NCBI GenBank assembly: GCA_905221605.1 | Contig: CAJNDS010002608.1 | Span: 175,017-239,016 of the forward strand | Origin: Symbiodinium natans | Lineage: Eukaryota; Sar; Dinophyceae; Suessiales; Symbiodiniaceae | Direction: 5' to 3' | DNA length: 64,000 nt | Shown: in pieces, positions 51,227 to 62,500 of the stretch | How positions within the stretch are numbered: position 1 is the first letter of the stretch | How the letters are laid out: every line of letters starts with the position of its first letter | Translations under genes and position numbers: made by a program | Notes under the pieces: model-generated | Databases searched by the model: none | Told to the model about the DNA's origin: nothing | Seen by the model: only the letters and a program-made list of their open reading frames with translations

Positions 51227-54200
51227 ACCCGGGACCCCGGAGGGCGGCCAAGGGTGCTCGGGCATGTCGTCGGAAAGGGCTGACTGCTCTCGCGCAAAAC
51301 GCCTCAGCGGCAGAACGGAACCTCCAGCGGCATTGCATGCGGCATGCGCGCGTGGCATGTGGCGGGTTGCGGCTGAATGTCTGCAAGGTTTCTTGTCTTT
51401 ATGGGGTTGTCTTCTGGCTTCACTATCATGGGCGAGGGAAGACACCAAAACAGACAACCCAGCCAATGTCAGACTGCCTGCGCTTGGATTGCACGATGCT
51501 GCTCAAAGAGCTTCGGTGCTCCTAGGAAACTTCGTAGGCAAGGGTTGTACGGTTGAAAACTTGAAGCTTAAAGAGCGTGAAGAAAGACTGTCAAAGAGTT
51601 GGATTGCACACTTGCTAGTTTCGGATCCTTGCTTAGAAGCAAGCCTCAAAAAGGACAACATATCTTCACCCAAAGCACTCCTTCCCTCTGCAACTCTGCA
51701 GATTGCCAAGTGCAAACTAGAATGGTGCATAGCCGCAACGCCTTACCCCTGTTGCTACAACCTCCCTGGCTATGATAGCTTCTACGAGTAGGAAGAGTGT
51801 TTGGGAAAGGACCTCGTCGGTCTCTTGTTCATGCATGCTCATGTCGCATTTGCTCCCCTGAGCTTTTCTGAGCCTGGGACGGACATCCGCTGCGCAGCTA
51901 TGCTCGACCCCGGAGGGCAAAGCTTGCGGAATGTGCACATGCAGCTGAGGCAGCTGAGGCTTTTTGCCATACCCGGGACCCCGGAGGGCGGCCAAGGGTG
52001 CTCGGGCATGTCGTCGGAAAGGGCTGGCTGCTCTCGCGCAAAACGCCTCAGCGGCAGAAAGGAACCTCCAGCGGCATTGCATGCGGCATGCACGTGGCAT
52101 GTGGTGGGTTGCGGCTGAATGTCTGCAAGGTTTCTTGTCTTTACGGGGTTGTCCTCTGGCTTCATTATCATGGGCGAGGGAAGACACCAAAACAGACAAC
52201 CCAGCCAATGTCAGACTGCCTGCGCTTGGATTGCACGATGCTGCTCAAAGAGCTTCGGTGCTCCTAGGAAACTTCGTAGGCAAGGGTTGTACGGTTGAAA
52301 ACTTGAAGCTTAAAGAGCATGAAGAAAGACTGTCAAAGAGTTGGATTGCACACTTGCTAGTTTCGGATCCTTGCTTAGAAGCAAGCCTCAAAAAGGACAA
52401 CACATCTTCACCCAAAGCACTCCTTCCCTCTGCAACTCTGCAGATTGCCAAGTGCAAACTAGAATGGTGCATAGCCGCAACGCCTTACCCCTGTTGCTAC
52501 AACCTCCCTGGCTATGATAGCTGCTACGAGTAGGAAGAGTGTTTGGGAAAGGACCTCGTCGGTCTCTTGCTCATGCATTCTCATGTCGCATTTGCTCCCC
52601 TGAGCTTTTCTGAGCCTGGGACGGACATCCGCTGCGCAGCTATGCTGGACCCCGGAGGGCAAAGCTTGCGGAATGTGCACATGCAGCTGAGGCAGCTGAG
52701 GCTTTTTGCCATACCCGGGACCCCGGAGGGCGGCCAAGGGTGCTCGGGCATGTCGTCGGAAAGGGCTGACTGCTCTCGCGCAAAACGCCTCAGCGGCAGA
52801 AAGGAACCTCCAGCGGCATTGCATGCGGCATGCGCACGTGGCATGTGGTGGGTTGCGGCTGAATGTCTGCAAGGATTCTTGTCTTTACGGGGTTGTCTTC
52901 TGGCTTCACTATCATGGGCGAGGGAAGACACCAAAACAGACAACCAGCCAATGTCAGACTGCCTGCGCTTGGATTGCACGATGCTGCTCAAAGAGCTTCG
53001 GTGCTCCTAGGAAACTTCGTAGGCAAGGGTTGTACGGTTGAAAACTTGAAGCTTAAAGAGCGTGAAGAAAGACTGTCAAAGAGTTGGATTGCACACTTGC
53101 TAGTTTCGGATCCTTGCTTAGAAGCAAGCCTCAAAAAGGACAGCATATCTTCACCCAAAGCACTCCTTCCCTCTGCAACTCTGCAGATTGCCAAGTGCAA
53201 ACTAGAATGGTGCATAGCCGCAACGCCTTACCCCTGTTGCTACAACGTCCCTGGCTATGATAGCTTCTACGAGTAGGAAGAGTGTTTGGGAAAGGACCTC
53301 GTCGGTCTCTTGTTCATGCATGCTCATGTCGCATTTGCTCCCCTGAGCTTTTCTGAGCCTGGGACGGACATCCACTGCGCAGCTATGCTGGACCCCGGAG
53401 GGCAAAGCTTGCGGAATGTGCACATGCAGCTGAGGCAGCTGAGGCTTTTTGCCATACCCGGGACCCCGGAGGGCGGCCAAGGGTGCTCGGGCATGTCGTC
53501 GGAAAGGGCTGACTGCTCTCGCGCAAAACGCCTCAGCGGCAGAAAGGAACCTCCAGCGGCATTGCATGCGGCATGCGCGTGTGGCATGTGGTGGGTTGCG
53601 GCTGAATGTCTGCAAGGTTTCTTGTCTTTACGGGGTTGTCTTCTGGCTTCACTATCATGGGCGAGGGAAGACACCAAAACAGACAACCCAGCCAATGTCA
53701 GACTGCCTGCGCTTGGATTGCACGATGCTGCTCAAAGAGCTTCGGTGCTCCTAGGAAACTTCGTAGGCAAGGGTTGTACGGTTGAAAACTTGAAGCTTAA
53801 AGAGCGTGAAGAAAGACTGTCAAAGAGTTGGATTGCACACTTGCTAGTTTCGGATCCTTGCTTAGAAGCAAGCCTCAAAAAGGACAACATATCTTCACCC
53901 AAAGCACTCCTTCCCTCTGCAACTCTGCAGATTGCCAAGTGCAAACTAGAATGGTGCATAGCCGCAACGCCTTACCCCTGTTGCTACAACCTCCCTGGCT
54001 ATGATAGCTTCTACGAGTAGGAAGAGTCTTTGGGAAAGGACCTCGTCGGTCTCTTGTTCATGCATGCTCATGTCGCATTTGCTCCCCTGAGCTTTTCTGA
54101 GCCTGGGACGGACATCCGCTGCGCAGCTATGCTGGACCCCGGAGGGCAAAGCTTGCGGAATGTGCACATGCAGCTGAGGCAGCTGAGGCTTTTTGCCATA

Positions 54201-54255
54201 CCCGGGACCCCGGAGGGCGGCCAAGGGTGCTCGGGCATGTCGTCGGAAAGGGCTC
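51227..54255. repeat. Tandem array, 4.07 copies of a 742-744 bp unit
   Basis: Units start (ACCCGGGACCCCGGAGGGC) at 51227, 51971, 52713, 53456 and a partial fifth at 54200, giving unit lengths 744, 742, 743 and 744. Copies are about 98-99% identical. The full unit is 248 codons long. On the plus strand one frame is open from TAG to TAG across a whole 744-base unit; unit 2 lacks two bases near 52090 and unit 3 lacks one C near 52945, breaking that frame. On the minus strand each unit can encode a 92-residue two-exon frame (unit 1: 51747-51842 and 51503-51685) with a GTAAGG donor and AG|G acceptor in matching phase. However, differences among copies in that frame are mostly amino-acid changing, so coding is not supported by conservation. 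Confidence 0.95.
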
Positions 54256-56151
54256 ACTGCGTTGGAGTCCACATCGGTGCCAAAGCACGGCTGTGGGGAG
54301 GCACATGTGCACTGGGCACATGTGTGTAGAGCCAGCGTGCCAACCAGCGTCGTTCAGGACTTGATCTGCGCCAGCTGCAAGTTGAGAACGCGGGTCAGTT
54401 TGGAGACTTTGGCACGACTACGGGTGACGAGGGCAGGCCAAACCTGAAACCCTTGCAGTTGGCGCCTCTCACTGACTGACCATCAATGCAGCGACATGAT
54501 TCCTCACCTTCGGTCAGCCGAACCCGTGGCCAACCCCAACCCTTTACCTGCGCTCTTGTCAAGGAATTTGACATAACGAACCAAAAATAAGGACACTTAC
54601 CCTTTTACTATGCGACTTATGTGACCCTATTATGGCCCTCGGCAAGAGCCCAGATTGCGGTTTGTCTGGGGTGTCCAGGCTCGTCGAAGTGTTTCTTCGG
54701 GGCGCGCCTGCAAACCAGAGCCCCGAGGCTCCAACGTTGCACTCCAATATGCTGGGCATGTCTTCGCCTTACGTGGAACCTTGGCAGGATGCTATGCTCA
54801 TGTCACCTCACGTCTTTCGGCCTAGTGCTACGACTAGGCTTACGACTCCTGCTAGTCTAGCATCGCGATCTTTTGCATTAACATGATGAAAGTAGCAGCA
54901 TCTGGTTCCAGGCATTGCTAGCCACTAGTCGAGCTCATGACGACCACTAGCATGATGTCTTCTAGTGCTGCGACTAGCTATGACTAGTTACAATGGTACC
55001 ATGCGTCCCTGCCCCAAACCATGCCAAACCTCAGTCCTTCCCTCGTATACACTCCTTGCTCAAGCATGGGATGACGGTCAAAGGCTCGCTGAGCTTTCCG
55101 CCTGACGAACACAGCGCACAGCAAGAAAGCAAAGACTTGAGTGCCCACAGCTCTTGAGGGGTAAATCCTCAAAATACACTGTGACCCTAAGGTCAGGCTG
55201 CACCAAACATCCTCTCTTGTGACGGCTCAGCAGCTCTTTAAGAGCTCCTTGAGGAGAGGCAATCTAGACTAGAGCAGCACAGTGCATGAGTCGAATGACC
55301 ATCGGGTCATGAATTGGTGCACACTTCCTCTCTCTCTAGCTCTTCTTGTCCATTGCCAGACTCTGCGGAACGGCCGTGTTTCTGGTTCTTAGTAGGGAAC
55401 TCGGGACAAGGTACCCTGTTATAAAGTTTCTGGGAGGGTCATGTGGGTATAAACCCTAAACATCCCTAAACCCGAATCTGCGAAACACATTACGAGGAGC
55501 CCTTGGAGTCCATCGACGCCCGGAGGCGAATGAATCACGCGGCCACGTAGCTCGTGAGGGAACTGTTCGGAATACTATCAGGGCTTTAGGGCTTAGCCTG
55601 TTTACAAGGATCCAACTGCTCGAAAGAAAGGTCCCGCGAACGCCTCAGGCAAGAACTTCATGCCACACGCAGCCCCCGACCTGCGGGTGCATCAGCCGTC
55701 CCTTCTGTTGGTACCCCAAAGAAGAAGGTTTAGGGCTTAGGGCTTAGGGTCCCTGCCTCATATGGTGGCCACCGGGGGGGGTTAGGAAGGTCAGCTTCCA
55801 AGGCTCCTATCAAATTGGGTGTAGGGTTTCGGGGCTAGCGGGGCTCGCATCCCTTAATAGCAACCCTGCTTAAGGAGAGCACCGTTCGCCTGGATCTCAG
55901 ATCATGCCCTATAAAAAGTTACCCTAATACTCAAGAACCCAAAGCCCAAATTCCGAGGCATAGTCTTGCCGGTACCTGAGAATCACAACTGGCAGAAGCC
56001 CTGAATGGTCGCCCTTGAGCCCCCTTTGGGATTTAGGGCTATGAGGAATCGGCTTAGGATTTAGGGTTTAGGGATTCTCCCTTACTAGTAGGCATTCTCC
56101 CTTCCTAGTAGGCATTCTCCCTTACTAGTAGGCCCTCTTCACCATACTTAC
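54256..56151. other. Spacer; last telomere-like words in the window
   Basis: Unique sequence with short repeated words (ACTAG/CTAGT patches at 54830-54985) and heptamer words at 55448-55475, 55728-55750 and 56058-56073. No gene recognised. Heptamers are absent beyond this point. Confidence 0.5.
56074..56133. repeat. Three copies of a 20-bp tandem repeat
   Basis: ATTCTCCCTTACTAGTAGGC at 56074-56093, 56094-56113 (one substitution) and 56114-56133. Confidence 0.97.
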
Positions 56152-56268
56152 AAGCCCCTTCTTCTGCCTTCTGGCAAGTTTACTGAGCTGAGCCCTTCGC
56201 AAGCAGAGGAGATCACCTCGCATTTGGACACCGGCCGGCACCTGGACAAGCTGCGTGGTCTGATAGCC
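56152..56268 (-). CDS. Candidate exon of an unrecognised minus-strand gene
   Basis: Acceptor CATCCTTTCAG|G before 56268 and a canonical donor CTT|GTAAGT below 56152. Exactly 39 codons, phase 0 at both ends: GYQTTQLVQVPAGVQMRGDL, LCLRRAQLSKLARRQKKGL. Basic C-terminal half. It joins in frame with the exon candidate at 56556-56758. Confidence 0.5.
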
Positions 56269-56555
56269 CTGAAAGGATGAAAAGACTAGTGGGTACGGTA
56301 CAGTTCTTAACTTCCATGGGCACCATGCATCCCGCTCACAGGACATAGACAAGCCTCCAGCAGCCTACAATGATCTGAAGTGGGGGCTGTTCTACACTAC
56401 AACGTGTGAAATACCATACATATATGACACACAAAAGAGAATATATTTGGACCGGTACTTGCCACGGAAGGTCAGAGCCTTAGGCCCAGTGACTTCCGAA
56501 AGTCTGGTCCAGGTCCAACATGAAAGCTACCAAGACTGCCATTTTTAGACGAAGC

Positions 56556-56758
56556 CTCGGGCTGATTGCAGCTTGGCACAAGAACTACAGTAACTCCAGT
56601 GCGCACTGAACAAGAAACAAGCAAGCTGCGTATCTGGCAATACGTTCGGGGAGCTGGCATGTGCCAGCTCAAGAAGTTGCCTCGCCGTTTCTCAGGCTGG
56701 GTCTTCGCCATGGCCCATAAAATGGAGGCTTGGGAGGCAGCCCATCGCGTTGCCGAAC
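56556..56758 (-). CDS. Candidate exon of an unrecognised minus-strand gene
   Basis: Acceptor GAGTATTTCAG|G before 56758 and GC donor (CCCGAG|GCTTCG) below 56556. The 203 bases are two bases plus 67 codons: GSATRWAASQASILWAMAKT, QPEKRRGNFLSWHMPAPRTY, CQIRSLLVSCSVRTGVTVVL, VPSCNQPE. It ends in phase 0, matching the phase-0 start of 56268. The opposite strand is also open for 70 codons, which lowers confidence. Confidence 0.42.
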
Positions 56759-58655
56759 CTGAAATACTCAACGTGTAATCTGACATGCCGAAGCCACGCA
56801 GTGCTCTTGCAGGATGATGCCTGCCACTAATTCAAGGATTCCCAGCGCCGGACGCCTGCCTCTAAATCGTGTCCCACGAAATTCAAGAAGGTTGACAAGC
56901 ACACTCTGTCATGGCACACATGCAACCAACACAACTGGGACTGGTAACCAACAACCAGCATGCAGACTGCAGGACACGGATACACTTGAGCAAACAGAAC
57001 GAGGTTCACGGAAACCTGCGGCATCCCGTGACGTTGTCGCTCATGTACATGATGACAAAGTCCTCCTATCAACTCGTAGGTTGAAACCCTTGCAAGGCCT
57101 CTGATGATCTGCTAGAGGACCTTTCCGCACTTCAGTGGATTCCAATCCACGAGGGTTGATAAACGTATGGGCCCCCTTCAGGTCTCTGCTGAGTCTACAA
57201 CTGGGCCAATCATTTAGACCAACCCACACATCGAAGAGCGAGCATGCAAGCCCCCGTAGCACACAAAGCTGAACCGGAGCACCACCATGATGTGGGATAG
57301 CCTGATAGAGCACAACGACCGATGCACCGTAGCAAAACTGGCAGGCAAAACTGGCCAGCAACCCGGCTACATGACTCGCAATTGCACAAGAATCATGTGA
57401 AACAATGTGACTTCCTATGCGAAGGGATGCCACCAGAGTCCATGCAATCAAAACTGGCAACTATACCAAGCGAGGTCAATGATCAGCTCGCTGGGGACGT
57501 GAGGATCCAGAAACGACACCCGGGCTTCCTGGGGTCTACTGCAGATTGAGCACCAAAGGGGCTCAGCAATGGCGTACGCTGCGTAAAGGACTGGAAATCA
57601 ACACGCCCACCTGGTCCACACAACCCAACAGGCCCTTGAAAGGGCCGCAATGGCCTGTGTAATGCCACATTAAGCTGTGCTACGACAAGAACGCAACGAG
57701 TCAACTCGCGGACCCATGTGAAACCTGGCCATTCTTCATCGACCTTACATTGTTGAGCATCTGCTCTGGCAAGTGAAACAGGCCTCTAGAACGTATGCAA
57801 GCAACATAGTGACAGAGTGATCAACGCTGCGTCACGAATCACGAGCCCTGCAGTTGGTGCCCAAAAGTCTAACTGCTCTGGTGAACGCAAAGGGCACTCG
57901 ATGCAACTCACATCGCGGGAAGACATGCCTGTCTGCTTGTGAGGTACCGGTGCGTAAGGCCTCGAATAACGCATGCACCACATGCACCACAGGCAACCCA
58001 TCTTTCAAGAGAGCTCTCGTACTGATACTTCATGGCTTGAAAGCAGTTTGCATGCATCGCGAGGTTGAGCTTCCTTGATAGTGAGATCTTGCAGGTTGAA
58101 AACGTGCGAGATGTGAAGTGTGAGCACCCACACAGGCACCTGGAGCGCAGAAACCACAGATACCCATGATCTCGAATGCGGTCGATCCCTTTGTGAAGAG
58201 CTTTGGTGGCACCCTTCCATGGTCTGAACACAGCCTTCTGTTGTACAGTCGTAGCTGAGGATGCAGAGTTGTCCAAAATGCATCACATGTTGCCGACATA
58301 GAAGTCGTGAGGGAGCAGTTGGCTCACATAAGAATGTACGCTACAGAGAAGACCTGCAAGATCCTAAAATACGAAAACATATAATATGTAACTTACAGGC
58401 GACCTTTCTACCACCACATCGCCCAAGCAATGCGTCAAATCTTGTGCTTTGGAGGGCATGCGTACAACATCTCCGATGGCCCCTAGGTTGTGCCTGCTTC
58501 GCAAACTGGCTCTTGCACCTTTACCGCCAGTTGAAGATGCTGATCTGGAAAAGCGCTCGGTGACGACGAAGTCTCCATGCGCTCACATGGCGCTTGCTTG
58601 CTCGAGCATTCTGTTCCCGCCCCACGCCCTTCCGGAACTCGGTTGATTTTTGAAA
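56759..58655. other. Region without heptamers; probable further minus-strand exons
   Basis: Several minus-strand stretches are protein-like and phase-compatible: about 58397-58482 (AIGDVVRMPSKAQDLTHCLG, GTAAGT donor), 58140-58213 (AVFRPWKGATKALHKGIDRI) and about 57960-58075 (KLNLAMHANCFQAMKYQYES). Some implied introns are only 26-63 bases, shorter than the 75-base minimum in the tubulin gene, so I do not call them individually. Confidence 0.3.
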
Positions 58656-58733
58656 ACGACTAGCACTGTTGAAGATATGAAACATGCTTCTGTGCGAGAA
58701 CACCTGCACTTGCTCCAGAAAGATGACTCGCCG
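58656..58733 (-). CDS. Diverged copy of the exon found in the 59.7-64 kb array
   Basis: Minus strand reads RRVIFLEQVQVFSHRSMFHI. The exon in the downstream array (for example from 62299) reads RTAVVFLKQFQFIQDGSNVE. Aligned codons V/V, V/I, F/F, L/L, K/E, Q/Q, F/V, Q/Q differ mostly at silent or conservative positions (GTG/ATC, TTC/TTT, TTG/CTG, CAG/CAA), which indicates past selection on a protein here. Function unknown; exon borders not resolved. Confidence 0.4.
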
Positions 58734-59539
58734 GTCATTCTCAGATATTGTACTGGTGCTGGTCTGAGTGCCCACGTAGCTTTGGAGTTGTGATCAACTC
58801 ATGAACGCTCTGCTGCTGGGCAACATCCGGGAAAGAAGCTTGAAATTGAGTGATACGGGCACCATCGGGAACCTGTGCGGCGAGCGTCTACCACTGACCA
58901 TCACATCATGTACTGCGGTGGTGCGAAAGTAGATCCCGGTAGATCCACCATTGCTAGAAGGTACGTCTGCAAGGCTTGGAGATCTCAAAGTCTCAGAGAG
59001 CCCCGGAGGGAACAGAGTAACGTCATCGCAAGAAACATCACTATTTCAAGCGAATTAAGTGAAAGAACATGCTCTTTGAAACCCAGCGCGATAAAAAGAA
59101 TCTAACGAGCGCTGGAAGTATCGTAATACAAGAATACAGTAGAAAACTTTTATTGTAGGCGCGGGCTTCTCAAAAGACTGACCGGGTTTCTGAGAGTCCT
59201 TACTGATTTGAAGCACTGTTCGAAGGAAATGCCTGACTTAGGCTTAACGTTCGCAAAATAATGGTCCCCGGTTTGAGGGAACCTAAATAGAAGGCTCCGC
59301 ACAGTACTTCAGAGAAATGCCCATCTAGTACGCGCTGGGCCCACAAGCTCTGGATTGCTCAGTCATACTGTGGCTGCTAAATGGGAACAAAAATTCTGCT
59401 GATGATCGGAAATAGCTTCCCTATCCTGGTGCCAGTGCGGATTATGCTGTGGAAGGACGACGCCTGAAGACCTGCATTCTTCCGTAACGAAAACTTGAAG
59501 GCAATTCGTGAAGCCCTGCTGCCCATAAACATCGACGCT

Positions 59540-62500
59540 TCTTTCATTTTGGTGGTACAGCTTGCTCACAATACTGTCAAGACTTCCAGAGCCCCGGAGG
59601 GCACAGCAACAATTCCGCTGCAAGAAGATGTTCTTTGTCCACGTAACAAGGAAATGCCTCGAAGTTAAAGAAAAAACTACATCGATGATGCAGCTCGTTC
59701 ATGCCTTGTCAAATTGGTACATCACGAAGCCTATCAACTGCCATCGGCTACGAACTGCTTCGCCGACAAAGAGCTCTGCTTCCGATGCCCTTCAATGATG
59801 ACGTAGCACGTGGAGACGATCGCGAACACCACACTGGGAAAGCTGCAAGGCCACATTCAAAGAACAGATGCAGAGCTGGAAGACAACATGCAAAGAACAA
59901 ATGAAGTCAAACTAGTGCCTCAAAACGGGCTCACTTGATTCTGTTCGACCCGATGCTGAAATCTCGTAGATGGCTACATAGGCTACTTCCCGTGACTCCT
60001 CTGCGATGGCAATGTCGGCAATTTGCGGAGATAAATCTGGTTTTGGTCCAAGTAATCGTGCCTGCCGCGAAGCTTCACCAAGTCCACATGGCACCATGTT
60101 GAAACTAAAGCCCCGTCTACAGTGGTGCCCTCTACTTTTGGTGAGCCTCCAGAACCCAGTAGAATCCAGAACCGATCAAGATTGCGTCCGGCTTTCCCCC
60201 AGCTATCGATTGCCCAATCATACTTCATCCACCACAAAAAGCTGGCTGAATTCAGAAAATTCTGCTGATGATCCGCAATAGCTTCCCTATCCTGCTGCTG
60301 GATTACGTTACGGAAGGCCGATGCATTCTTCTGTGACGAAAGCTCGAAGAAATCCGTGAAGCCTTGCTGCCCGTAAACATGGAGCTTCTTCCATATAGGT
60401 GGTAAAGGCTTGCAGAGCCCCGGAGGGCACACGTAACAAGGAAAATGGCTCGAAGTTCACGTCCCACACAGAGTGTCCAGAACAGAGCCTACAGGGCTTA
60501 CGCAGCTCGTTCATGCATCGTCAAACTGGTACATCACGAAGCGGATCCACACTTTTGTGGCATGCGAAAGTCAAAGCAATTTGGAAATCTTTGAAGGCCC
60601 TGGGGCACATGAACTGACACCTCTTGCTGAAACCCATCGGCGAAGATCTGCGGATTCCTCGAAGCCCCTTTTGAATAGATGCTTTCTACATTGCTGCCAT
60701 CTTGAATGAACTGGAACTGCTTCAAGAACACGACGGCCGTTCGGACCTGACACGGCAAGACAGCAGGAAACATGACACAGAAACACAATACACTTCCGGC
60801 AAGATCAGCGGATTCCTCGAAGCCGCTTTTGAATAGATGCTTTCTACATTGCTGCCATCTTGAATGAACTGGAACTGCTTCAAGAACACGACGGCCGTTC
60901 GGACCTGACACGGCAAGACAGCAGGAAACATGACACAGAAACACAATACAGCAAGATCACTTTTCGAACTTACCGGAAGCAAGAAGTATTCTGGACTTGC
61001 ACACGTACATGAGGCGTGCAAACCACATCCATCACACCAACAAGCGCGATGTGGGTCTGAAAAGTCGGGGTGCTGCAAGAGGTTCATATTACAATCGCAT
61101 GAGGCCCGACATAATGAGCGACCACGTGCAACCCGTCTGATCAAAAAACACTCGAAGAAGCACTGCAACAAGCACGATGACGATTTGAAGCATGTCCCGT
61201 GGAGTACGATGGTGCCTGCACCCTCTGAAATCACGCAAAAGTCGCTCGTCGTTGAGCGTGCCATCGACTATCAACTGCCATCGGCTACGAACTGCTTCGC
61301 CGACAAAGAGCTCTGCTTCCGACGCCCTTCAATGATGACGTAGCACGTGGGGACGATGACGAACACCACACTGGGAAAGCTGCAAGCCCACATTCAAAGA
61401 ACAGATGCAGAGCTGGAAGACAACATGCAAAGAACAAATGAAGTCAAACTAGTGCCTCAAGACGGGCTCGCTTCACTTCTGTTCGACCCGATGCTGACAT
61501 CTCGTAGATGGCTACAAAGACTACTTCCCGTGACTCCTCTGCGATGGCTATGTCGGCGATTTGCTGAGATAAACCTGGATTTGGTCAAAGGAATCGTGCC
61601 CGCCCCGCGCTTCACCAGGTCCACATGGTGTTGAAACTAAAGCCCCGTCTACAGTGGCGCCCCCTACTTTTGGTGAGCCTCCAGAACCCAGTAGAATCCA
61701 GAACCGATCAAGATTGCATCCGGCTTTTCCCCCAGCTCTCAATTGCCCAATCATACTTCATCCACCACAAAAAGCTGGCTAAATTCAGAAAATTCTGCTG
61801 ATGATCCGCAATAGCTTGCCTATCCTGCTGCTGGATTACGTTACGGAAGGCCGATGCATTCTTCTGTGACGAAAGCTCGAAGGAATTCGTGAAGCCTTGC
61901 TGCCCGTAAACATGGAGCTTCTTCCATATAGGTGGTACAGCTTGCTCACAATACCGTAAGGCTTGCAGAGCTCCGGAGGGCACACGTAACAAGGAAAATG
62001 GCTCGAAGTTCACGCCCCACACACAGTGTCCAGGAAAGAGCCTACAGGGCTTACGCAGCTCGTTCATGCATCGTCAAACTGGTACATCACGAAGCTGATC
62101 CACACTTTTGTGGCATGCGAAAGTCAAAGCAATTTGGAAATCTTTGAAGGCCCTGGGGCACATGAACTGACACCTCTTGCTGAAACCCATCGGCGACGAT
62201 CTGCGGATTCCTCGAAGCCCCTTTTGAATAGATGCTTTCTACATTGCTGCCATCTTGAATGAACTGGAACTGCATCAAGAACACGACGGCCGTTCGGACC
62301 TGACACGGCAAGACAGCAGGAAACATGACACAGAAACACAATACAGCAAGATCACTTTTCGAACTTACCGGAAGCAAGAAGTATTCTGGACTTGCACACG
62401 TACATGAGGCGTGCAAACCACATCCATCACACCAACAAGCGCGATGTGGGTCTGAAAAGTCGGGGTGCTGCAAGAGGTTCATATTACAATCGCATGAGGC

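Noticed and set aside
51227-54255. A 244-residue plus-strand protein encoded by each 744-bp unit
   Set aside because: Open only in the last full unit; two units are frameshifted, each carries a TAG, and no family is recognisable. Kept as repeat only.
58280-58300. In-frame TGA (near 58287, minus) between two protein-like stretches, possible selenocysteine codon
   Set aside because: A 63-base intron with an AG|G acceptor removes it in frame, and no SECIS element could be recognised.
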